A DNA stretch of 64,000 nucleotides from Sulfitobacter geojensis (GTDB taxonomy: Bacteria; Pseudomonadota; Alphaproteobacteria; Rhodobacterales; Rhodobacteraceae): contig NZ_JASE01000005.1 of assembly GCF_000622325.1 (NCBI RefSeq), positions 372,001 through 436,000 of the forward strand, written 5' to 3'. Position numbers and translations under genes: made by a program. Positions 36,390 to 42,801 of this stretch are shown piece by piece; within the stretch, counting starts at the first letter, position 1, and each line of letters opens with the position of its first letter. The notes below the pieces were generated by a model, which made no database searches, had not been told where the DNA came from, and saw nothing but the letters and a program-made list of their open reading frames with translations.

Positions 36390-37799
36390 CTATTCGCCGG
36401 GAATGGATTCAGGATTGGTTTGGGCCACCGGTGTGGTTCCGGCGGTGCGGATTGGCCCGTCTTGCAAGCCCAGATGCGGTGTGGCCGCGGGTTTGTTCAT
36501 CATCTGCAGCAGATAGAACGTGCCGGCACCGAAAATGAAAAAGTAGACCACGATGAATGCCAGCAAGGAGGCTGCAACCGCCGGTGCCGCTACGGGCGCA
36601 AGGCTGTCGGAGGTACGCAGCAGACCGTAAACAGTGAAGGGTTGGCGGCCTACTTCGGTGGTGATCCAGCCTGCAAGCACAGCCACAAATCCCATAGGTC
36701 CCATAAGTATCGCGGCACGTTGCAAGAGGCGATCGTCATAAAGGCGCCCTTTCACGCGACGCCAAAGGCTCCAGGCACCAAGGCCCAGCATCGCAAACCC
36801 AAGACCAACCATAACGCGGAAGCTAAAGAATACGATCGCGACGGGGGGTTCTTCATCATCGGGAATGGTGTCGAGCCCATCCAGCGGCGCGTCCCAGTGA
36901 TGTTTAAGGATCAGGCTTGAAAGATTCGGGATTTCGATAGAGTAATCGATACGGCGTTCTTCGGCATTCGGGATGCCGAACAGGATCAACGGCGCACCGT
37001 CGGGATGGCTGTCGTAGTGACCTTCCATTGCCATAACTTTTGCCGGCTGATGTTCAAGAGTATTGATGCCGTGCATGTCTCCGGCAAGAATTTGCAGCGG
37101 AGCCACGACGACAAGCATCCACATCGCCATCGAAAACATCCGGCGCGCTGGTGCGTCGTCACGGTTGCGCAGCAAGTGCAGGCCGCCAACCCCCCCGACG
37201 ACCAAAGCTGTTGTAAGGTACGCCGCCAGCACCATGTGCGTCAGACGGTAGGGGAATGACGGATTGAATACGATTTCCCACCAGTTTTCCGGTACAAACT
37301 GCCCCAGTTCGTTGATTCCGTAACCCGCAGGTGTCTGCATCCAGGAATTCACGGACAGGATCCAGGTCGCGGACATCAAGGTACCAAAGGCGACCATAGC
37401 AGTCGCGAACATATGCAGCTTGTCGCCCACACGCTCCCGGCCAAACAGCATGATGCCAAGAAAACCTGCCTCCAGAAAAAAGGCCGACAGAACCTCATAG
37501 GCCATAAGCGGGCCAAGGATCGGTCCGGTTTTGTCTGAAAAAACCGACCAGTTGGTCCCGAATTGATAGGACATAACGATGCCAGAAACGACCCCCATTC
37601 CGAAGGCCACTGCGAAGATCTTCTTCCAGTAGGTGAACAACGTCAAATAGGTCTCATTCCGCGTTTTCAGCCAAAGGCCGTTCAGCACCGCAAGGTAGCT
37701 GGCCAGACCAATGGAAAATGCGGGAAAGACAATATGGAAGGAAACGGTGAACGCAAACTGCATCCGTGCCAGTGTTTCTGCTGTGAAACTATCGAACAT
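36390..37799 (-). CDS. cydA: Cytochrome bd-type quinol oxidase subunit I (CIO)
   Basis: CydA (469 residues) oxidises ubiquinol and binds the haems. It begins MFDSFTAETLARMQFAFTVSFHIVFPAFSIGLAS, with the conserved early His. The GWITTEVGRQPFTVYGLLRT motif is typical of subunit I. Absence of a long Q-loop insertion fits the CIO form. bd oxidases resist sulfide, cyanide and nitric oxide, which matters because a sulfide-oxidation cluster begins about 1.2 kb upstream. Confidence 0.95.
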   Translation of the reverse strand: MFDSFTAETLARMQFAFTVSFHIVFPAFSIGLASYLAVLNGLWLKTRNETYLTLFTYWKKIFAVAFGMGVVSGIVMSYQFGTNWSVFSDKTGPILGPLMAYEVLSAFFLEAGFLGIMLFGRERVGDKLHMFATAMVAFGTLMSATWILSVNSWMQTPAGYGINELGQFVPENWWEIVFNPSFPYRLTHMVLAAYLTTALVVGGVGGLHLLRNRDDAPARRMFSMAMWMLVVVAPLQILAGDMHGINTLEHQPAKVMAMEGHYDSHPDGAPLILFGIPNAEERRIDYSIEIPNLSSLILKHHWDAPLDGLDTIPDDEEPPVAIVFFSFRVMVGLGFAMLGLGAWSLWRRVKGRLYDDRLLQRAAILMGPMGFVAVLAGWITTEVGRQPFTVYGLLRTSDSLAPVAAPAVAASLLAFIVVYFFIFGAGTFYLLQMMNKPAATPHLGLQDGPIRTAGTTPVAQTNPESIPGE

Positions 37800-37823
37800 G
37801 GGAGGCTCCGTTTTGGCCTGCGG

Positions 37824-38264
37824 TTAGTTGCTACGTGGCCCGAAATCGTCCGCGGTGACAATTGCATCACCGTTTCGGTCAATCACTTCAAACCATGCGG
37901 AAGAGCGGGCCAGAAACTCTGCTCGCGACACCTGACCGTCCTTGTTTGTATCGTTGAAGCCAAGTGTAAGCCCCTCTTGCATGCGCCCCGCCCCTTTGCC
38001 CTGCGCATGATTTCCTGCATTTGCAGCCATATCTGCGGCACGGGTTTCATCGAAAAGAACGTATTCCTCTGCGCTAAGCAGGTCGTCTTCGTCCTGGTCA
38101 AACATATAGAATACGTCGCCGCGGCGTTCGGTGATTTCTTCAAGGGTGACAGAGCCGTTGGTGTCCATATCCCAGTTTTCGATAAAATGTGTGCCGGGCG
38201 TTTGCTGTGCGAGCAAAACATGGGGAAAACAAAACATAGTTACTACGAGAAGTGAGCGTTTCAT
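37824..38264 (-). CDS. Secreted EF-hand calcium-binding protein
   Basis: The 146-residue protein has a signal peptide (MKRSLLVVTMFCFPHVLLAQ) and four EF-hand-like loops: DMDTNGSVTLEE, DQDEDDLLSAEE, DTNKDGQVSRAE and DRNGDAIVTADD. The first and third are canonical. The second and fourth depart from consensus near the loop centre. It probably works in the periplasm. It lies between the peroxiredoxin and cydA on the same strand, with gaps of 14 and 24 bp, suggesting shared transcription. Confidence 0.82.
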   Translation of the reverse strand: MKRSLLVVTMFCFPHVLLAQQTPGTHFIENWDMDTNGSVTLEEITERRGDVFYMFDQDEDDLLSAEEYVLFDETRAADMAANAGNHAQGKGAGRMQEGLTLGFNDTNKDGQVSRAEFLARSSAWFEVIDRNGDAIVTADDFGPRSN

Positions 38265-38278
38265 GTGAGCGCCCTTTC

Positions 38279-38905
38279 TTAAAGTTTGACGGTGCGTAGA
38301 TACGGGCGGAGAGTATCGAAGCCTTGCGGGAACGCCGCGTTCGCATCCACATCCGAGACCGAGGGCGGGATGATGACCTTTTGCCCCGGCATCCAGTCTG
38401 CAGGTGTGGCAACCTTGTATGTGTCGCCGGTCTGCAAAGCGTCGATCACCCGCAAGATCTCGTCAAAGTTGCGCCCGACGCTCATGGGGTAGGTCATTGT
38501 CAGACGGATTTTCTTGTCGGGATCAATGATGAAGACCGAGCGCACTGCGGCGGTTTCGCTCTCGCTCGGGTGGATCATGTCGTACTGCTTGGCGATGGTC
38601 AGATCGGCATCGGCAACGATGGGAAATTGCAGGTTTGTGTTCTGCGTGTCGTTCACGTCGTCGATCCATTTCACATGTTCTTCCACGGTGTCTGTGGACA
38701 GGCCGATCGGCTTTACCCCGCGTTTGGAAAACTGCGCTGACAGCTGTGATGTTCGGCCCATTTCTGTGGTGCAAACAGGCGTGAAGTCAGCCGGATGGCT
38801 GAAAAAGAACGCCCAGTCATCGCCGATCCAGTCATGAAAACGGATCGGGCCTGTTGTTGTGTCTGCGGTAAAGTCCGGGGCGGTATCGCCAATTCTAAGG
38901 GTCAT
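38279..38905 (-). CDS. 1-Cys peroxiredoxin (Prx6 type)
   Basis: The 208-residue enzyme reduces peroxides with peroxidatic C45 in HPADFTPVCTTEMGR. I see no other cysteine, so it is a 1-Cys Prx6-type peroxiredoxin needing an external reductant. The C-terminal extension (WMPGQKVIIPP) is typical of Prx6. It is divergent from the Rrf2 regulator across a 107-bp intergenic region with AT-rich palindromic sequence. Confidence 0.92.
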   Translation of the reverse strand: MTLRIGDTAPDFTADTTTGPIRFHDWIGDDWAFFFSHPADFTPVCTTEMGRTSQLSAQFSKRGVKPIGLSTDTVEEHVKWIDDVNDTQNTNLQFPIVADADLTIAKQYDMIHPSESETAAVRSVFIIDPDKKIRLTMTYPMSVGRNFDEILRVIDALQTGDTYKVATPADWMPGQKVIIPPSVSDVDANAAFPQGFDTLRPYLRTVKL

Positions 38906-38915
38906 GCTGTATTTC

Positions 38916-38930
38916 CTATATTTAAAATAG
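38916..38930. promoter_or_regulatory. AT-rich imperfect palindrome upstream of the peroxiredoxin gene
   Basis: CTATATTTAAAATAG reads nearly the same on both strands and starts 11 bp before the peroxiredoxin ATG. It may be a -10 region or an operator in the divergent promoter. The assignment is tentative. Confidence 0.35.
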
Positions 38931-38973
38931 TTCTTTAATTCGATCTAGCGTGACCTCTTTACAAAAGCAATAG

Positions 38974-38989
38974 TTTGAATATATCTTTT
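38974..38989 (+). promoter_or_regulatory. Shared regulatory motif, copy 1 (upstream of the Rrf2 gene)
   Basis: TTTGAATATATCTTTT ends 23 bp before the Rrf2 ATG. It matches 14 of 16 positions with a second copy at 40201-40216 upstream of the sulfur operon. The pair could be a common operator or a shared promoter element. Confidence 0.45.
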
Positions 38990-39012
38990 TGGTGCGACAA
39001 CAGGATGCAGCC

Positions 39013-39477
39013 ATGAAACTGACGAGTTACACCAACTACGCGATGCGCTCTTTGCAATTGGCGGCCTTGAAGGCGCCAGAGCTTGTGCGGATTGATGATG
39101 TGGCAAAAATCCATAACTTGTCCCGCCCCCACATCATGAAGATCGTGCATGAACTGGGCAAAGCCGGATACCTGGAAACAGTGCGTGGCCGCAGCGGCGG
39201 CTTCCGGCTTGCCCGCCCCCCAGAAGATATTATCGTTGGTGAAGTTGTTCGGATCACCGAGGGCCCGTTGGATGTGGTTGAGTGCTTCAACCCGGAAAAG
39301 AACACCTGTCCGTTAATGGGTATCTGCGTCCTGTCAAAAAAGATGCAGGAGGCCACGGCGGCGTTCATGGCTGTGCTGGATGATCTGACGATTGCAGATA
39401 TTGCGGCCAATCGGGGCCAGTTGATGGAGCGGATTGCCCCGCTCGAAACACCAAGGCTTGAAAAGGCGACACAATGA
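39013..39477 (+). CDS. RirA/NsrR-like Rrf2 transcriptional regulator
   Basis: The 154-residue protein has a winged helix (MKLTSYTNYAMRSLQLAAL, ETVRGRSGGFRLARP) and three cysteines, C91, C99 and C105. The spacing (C-x7-C-x5-C) is that of RirA, the iron-responsive Fe-S regulator. Residue 8 is Asn, where NsrR has a cluster-binding Asp. I infer an Fe-S sensor for iron, NO or sulfide stress. I chose ATG 39013 over an upstream start. It overlaps the next gene by 4 bp. Confidence 0.85.
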   Translation: MKLTSYTNYAMRSLQLAALKAPELVRIDDVAKIHNLSRPHIMKIVHELGKAGYLETVRGRSGGFRLARPPEDIIVGEVVRITEGPLDVVECFNPEKNTCPLMGICVLSKKMQEATAAFMAVLDDLTIADIAANRGQLMERIAPLETPRLEKATQ

Positions 39478-40145
39478 ATGCCCCCTCCGAATGGGTCGAC
39501 CGGTTCCCGGGATTGTCACGGCTTGACCTGCCAACGCGGCAATTGCTCACGTCACGCAGTGAAATTGTCAAAGTCCCCAAAGGCACGATGATATTCGGGC
39601 CCGGTAACTCTCCGGAGAACATGTTGTTTCTTCTGGACGGGACTGTGCGGGTTCAGCAGGTGTCGGATACTGGCCATCAGATCGTGCTTTACCGGATTGA
39701 AGCGGGACAAAGCTGCGTTCTGACAACCGCTTGTTTGCTGTCCTACGAAGATTATTCCGCGGAGGGTATTGCCGAAACAGCCGTCGCGGCTGCGGCGGTT
39801 CCACGCGTGGTGTTTGATGATCTCGTTGCGCAGTCAAAACCGTTTCGTGATTTTGTGTTTGCAGCTTTTTCCAAACGCATTACCGACTTGTTCCAGATGA
39901 TCGATGAGGTGGCGTTTCAACGCCTTGATGTGCGGCTTGCGGATAAACTCATTTCTCTGTCGAACGGGATGGAAAAGGTGGACACAACGCATCAAAAGCT
40001 CTCCGTTGAGTTGGGTTCCGCGCGTGAAGTTATCTCGCGCCAGCTCCAAGAATTCCAACGGCGCGGCTGGATTGAACAAGCGCGGGGCAGCATCAGCTTT
40101 CTCGATCGCGATCAGCTCGAAAAGCTTGCAGACCATGGCGCGTAA
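39474..40145 (+). CDS. Crp/Fnr-family regulator with a two-cysteine motif
   Basis: The 223-residue protein has an N-terminal cNMP-binding-type barrel (about 20-130) and a C-terminal winged helix (LSVELGSAREVISRQLQEFQRRGWI). Only two cysteines are present, C81 and C87 in GQSCVLTTACLL, so it cannot hold an FNR-type four-cysteine cluster. The pair could act as a dithiol redox or persulfide switch, which is speculative. ATGA overlap with the Rrf2 gene makes a two-regulator unit. Confidence 0.88.
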   Translation: MNAPSEWVDRFPGLSRLDLPTRQLLTSRSEIVKVPKGTMIFGPGNSPENMLFLLDGTVRVQQVSDTGHQIVLYRIEAGQSCVLTTACLLSYEDYSAEGIAETAVAAAAVPRVVFDDLVAQSKPFRDFVFAAFSKRITDLFQMIDEVAFQRLDVRLADKLISLSNGMEKVDTTHQKLSVELGSAREVISRQLQEFQRRGWIEQARGSISFLDRDQLEKLADHGA

Positions 40146-40155
40146 ATAATTTTGG

Positions 40156-40180
40156 AGTTTGGTGATAAGATCACCAAACT
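40156..40180. promoter_or_regulatory. Perfect 25-bp palindrome before the sulfur operon
   Basis: Arms AGTTTGGTGAT (40156-40166) and ATCACCAAACT (40170-40180) are exact reverse complements around AAG. It starts 11 bp after the Crp/Fnr stop and ends 51 bp before the DUF2892 gene. Low GC content and a three-base centre favour an operator. TTTT at 40180-40183 leaves a terminator possible. Confidence 0.55.
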
Positions 40181-40200
40181 TTTGCAGCCGAAAGAGCTAT

Positions 40201-40216
40201 TGTGAATATAGCTTTT
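40201..40216 (+). promoter_or_regulatory. Shared regulatory motif, copy 2 (upstream of the sulfur operon)
   Basis: TGTGAATATAGCTTTT ends 15 bp before the DUF2892 ATG and overlaps a larger inverted repeat, AGCTAT-N7-ATAGCT (40196-40214). It parallels the copy upstream of the Rrf2 gene. It could be the -10 region, an operator, or both. Confidence 0.45.
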
Positions 40217-40231
40217 ATAGGAGACTGCAAA

Positions 40232-40444
40232 ATGACCGTAAATGTTGGTACTATCGACCGCATATTCCGCGCCTTGTTAGGCATCGTTCTTCTGATTGTA
40301 CCCTTTGTCAGTGGACTAGCGATGTTCGACGGGACAGCCGCTACAATGATTTCAGTTGTCGTGGGCCTTGTGATGTTGGGCACATCGGCGATCAAGTTCT
40401 GCCCGCTCTACCGCATCTTTGGCATTCGGACGTGTGGCCTGTGA
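40232..40444 (+). CDS. DUF2892 small membrane protein
   Basis: The 70-residue protein (start ATG 40232, MTVNVGTIDR) has two hydrophobic helices (about 12-28 and 35-52) and ends CPLYRIFGIRTCGL. This matches DUF2892, a domain that often accompanies rhodanese or sulfur-transfer proteins. Its stop overlaps the next start by one base (TGATG). It is the first gene of the sulfur operon. Confidence 0.82.
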   Translation: MTVNVGTIDRIFRALLGIVLLIVPFVSGLAMFDGTAATMISVVVGLVMLGTSAIKFCPLYRIFGIRTCGL

Positions 40445-40878
40445 TGTTCGAAACAGCTTTTACTCCGATTCAATCGCTTAGCGGCGGGGCCTTGATTGGT
40501 CTCGCGGCAGTCTTGTTGATGTTGGGACTTGGCCGCATCTTTGGTGCAACGGGCGTCCTTTCGGGCCTCATCTTCTTTGAAAATCGCGATGAACTGTCTT
40601 GGCGTGCCGCGCTCGTTGTCGGAATGATTTTGGCTCCACCGTTGCTTTTCGTCGTTACGGGGTCGATGCCCACGCTAACCATTCCGGTGAATCCTGCGAT
40701 GATCGTGATTGGCGGCGTGATCGTCGGACTTGGCGCAAGCCTGGGGTCAGGATGCACATCCGGTCACGGCGTTTGCGGGCTTTCCCGCCTGTCGGCGCGC
40801 TCGCTGGTGGCCGTTCCGACGTTTATGTTGACGGGTGCCGTCACCGTTTTCCTGATCCGCCATGTGTTTGGAGGCTAG
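40444..40878 (+). CDS. YeeE/YedE-family sulfur-compound transporter (first half)
   Basis: A 144-residue membrane protein with about four helices and the family signature GASLGSGCTSGHGVCGLSR (C104, C111), which in YeeE forms the thiosulfate path. I chose ATG 40444. A longer frame starting at 40159 would run through the regulatory region. It is followed 3 bp later by a matching partner, a common two-gene arrangement of half-size proteins. Confidence 0.87.
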   Translation: MFETAFTPIQSLSGGALIGLAAVLLMLGLGRIFGATGVLSGLIFFENRDELSWRAALVVGMILAPPLLFVVTGSMPTLTIPVNPAMIVIGGVIVGLGASLGSGCTSGHGVCGLSRLSARSLVAVPTFMLTGAVTVFLIRHVFGG

Positions 40879-40881
40879 GCT

Positions 40882-41313
40882 ATGAAACAGATATTTGCAC
40901 TTATCACCGGTGTGGTTTTCGGCACAGGCATCGCGATTTCGGGCATGATGGACCCCGCAAAAGTCCTCAACTTCTTTGACGTTGCGGGCACTTGGGACCC
41001 CAGCCTTGCCTTTGTTATGGGTGGCGCGCTGGTGGTCACATTTGTTGGCTACCGCCTTGCGTGGAAACGCAGCGCCCCCTTGTTTGGGGAACGCTTCCAG
41101 ATCCCAACCAACAGCACCATCGACAAGAAGCTTGTCGGCGGCTCTGCGTTGTTTGGCATTGGATGGGGCATCGCCGGTTTCTGCCCCGGTGCTGCCATCC
41201 CGGCACTGGGCACGGGCCGCTGGGAAGTCGCCCTTTTCGTGGCGGCCGTGATTGTCGGTTTTTACCTGCGTCGGCTTTTGTCGTCGGTAGGTGCGGCAAC
41301 AGCAACAAATTGA
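40882..41313 (+). CDS. YeeE/YedE-like partner protein (DUF6691)
   Basis: The 143-residue membrane protein has the signature WGIAGFCPGAAIPALGTG, with C101 in a GFCPG loop, and about four helices. It pairs with the upstream half to make a full transporter-like unit for reduced sulfur. The direction of transport, uptake or efflux, cannot be read from the sequence. It ends 18 bp before the metallo-hydrolase. Confidence 0.85.
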   Translation: MKQIFALITGVVFGTGIAISGMMDPAKVLNFFDVAGTWDPSLAFVMGGALVVTFVGYRLAWKRSAPLFGERFQIPTNSTIDKKLVGGSALFGIGWGIAGFCPGAAIPALGTGRWEVALFVAAVIVGFYLRRLLSSVGAATATN

Positions 41314-41331
41314 ACTGAGGAGGAAGTGAGA

Positions 41332-42216
41332 ATGACATCCTATCCCGTAGATATGACTGTGAAACCCGAGGTCGAAGCCTTCTTTGATGAAGCAACCAAC
41401 ACGATCAGTTATATCGTGAAAGATCCTACGTCCGATGCCTGCGCAATCATCGATAGCGTGATGGACATCGACTATGCCGCCGGGCGGATCACCCATGACC
41501 ATGCGGATACCATGATTGCGCGCGTCACCGAAATGGGCGGCACGCTGGAATGGATCATCGAGACACACGTGCACGCCGACCACCTGAGCGCTGCTCCCTA
41601 TATCCAGCAAAAGCTTGGCGGTAAGATCGGTGTCGGCGAAAAGATCATGGTCGTCCAGGAAACGTTCGGCAAGGTATTCAACGAAGGCACCGAATTTCAA
41701 CGCGACGGATCGCAATTTGACGCGCTGTTCAAGGATGGCGACACCTACCGGATCGGCAACATGCAGGGCTTTGCCATGTACACGCCTGGTCACACACCTG
41801 CCTGCATGGTGCACGTGATCGGCAATGCGGCCTTTACGGGCGACACCCTATTTATGCCCGATGGCGGTTCAGCGCGTGCCGATTTCCCCGGTGGTGATGC
41901 GGGCGAGCTTTATGACAGCATCCAGCGTGTGCTGACGCTGCCGGACGACATGCGCCTTTTCATGTGTCACGACTATGGTCCCAATGGACGCGATATCGCA
42001 TGGGAAACCTCCGTGGGTGAAGAGAAGGCCCACAACATCCATGTGGGTGGCGGCAAAACGAAAGAAGAATTCGTTAAATTCCGGACCGAGCGGGATGCGC
42101 AATTAGACATGCCAAAGCTGATTATCCCGTCTTTGCAGGTGAATATGCGTGCTGGTGAGGTGCCAACAGATGACGACGGCAATCCGGTACTCAAGGTGCC
42201 GGTAAACGGACTGTAA
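41332..42216 (+). CDS. MBL-fold hydrolase, probable persulfide dioxygenase (Blh/ETHE1-like)
   Basis: The 294-residue protein shows the metal motif THVHADH (H79, H81, D83, H84), the CHDYG motif near the C-terminus and TGDTLFMPDGGSARADFPGG, as in bacterial persulfide dioxygenases that oxidise glutathione persulfide to sulfite. Context with SQR supports this over a glyoxalase II role. The start is ATG 41332, behind GAGGAGGAAG. A GTG six bases earlier is possible. Confidence 0.85.
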   Translation: MTSYPVDMTVKPEVEAFFDEATNTISYIVKDPTSDACAIIDSVMDIDYAAGRITHDHADTMIARVTEMGGTLEWIIETHVHADHLSAAPYIQQKLGGKIGVGEKIMVVQETFGKVFNEGTEFQRDGSQFDALFKDGDTYRIGNMQGFAMYTPGHTPACMVHVIGNAAFTGDTLFMPDGGSARADFPGGDAGELYDSIQRVLTLPDDMRLFMCHDYGPNGRDIAWETSVGEEKAHNIHVGGGKTKEEFVKFRTERDAQLDMPKLIIPSLQVNMRAGEVPTDDDGNPVLKVPVNGL

Positions 42217-42254
42217 GTCCGCCAGCGGAAACACGCGGGATCAAAGGAAACAAT

Positions 42255-42740
42255 ATGTCCAATTCACTTACCGTCGATAACTTGAACAAAGCACTCCAGA
42301 TGGAGATGAGCGCAGCGCATCAGTATCAGTTGCACGCCCATGTTCTGAATGATTGGGGGCTGAACATCCTTGCCGGAAAAATGCGCGCGGAACAGGCGGA
42401 AGAGATCGGTCATTCCGACCTCTTCATCGAACGCATTCTATTCTTGAAAGGTGTGCCTGACATTGCTTTTGCAAAGCCACCAAAACCTGCGGAAACGCTG
42501 GAGGCGATGTTTCGCGCCGATCTGGCCGATGAAGAAGAAGCCATCAGGTTCTATATCCAAGCCGCGCGGCAGGCCAATGAGAGCGACGACGTTGGATCAC
42601 GGGCCCTCTTTGAAAAGATTGCGCTGGATGAAGAAGGCCATAAAGCGTGGCTCGAACTGCAACTGGAACTCATCGAACGCCTTGGCGAAAAGACTTACAG
42701 CGCCAAACAGGTGTCCTTCTCAGAAGACAGCGGTGAATAG
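42255..42740 (+). CDS. Ferritin-like protein of the bacterioferritin family without the haem ligand
   Basis: The 161-residue protein aligns with bacterioferritin along its length. All six di-iron ligands are present (E17, E50, H53, E93, E126, H129). The haem-binding Met (M52 in E. coli) is replaced by I51 (EEIGH). It should therefore store or oxidise iron without haem, unless another residue binds it. Its place between sulfur-oxidation genes suggests iron control during sulfide exposure. Confidence 0.85.
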   Translation: MSNSLTVDNLNKALQMEMSAAHQYQLHAHVLNDWGLNILAGKMRAEQAEEIGHSDLFIERILFLKGVPDIAFAKPPKPAETLEAMFRADLADEEEAIRFYIQAARQANESDDVGSRALFEKIALDEEGHKAWLELQLELIERLGEKTYSAKQVSFSEDSGE

Positions 42741-42801
42741 CAGTACTTAGGCAAACCACTTTGACAGGACGGGTCGTCATCGACCGTTCGGAGGAGAAGT
42801 T

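Noticed and set aside
40159..40443. N-terminal extension of the first YeeE-like gene
   Set aside because: It would translate the palindrome and the DUF2892 gene in another frame. ATG 40444, coupled to the DUF2892 stop, fits the family length.
40747..41814. 355-codon minus-strand frame across the YeeE and metallo-hydrolase genes
   Set aside because: Antisense to three well-recognised genes, with no known domain.
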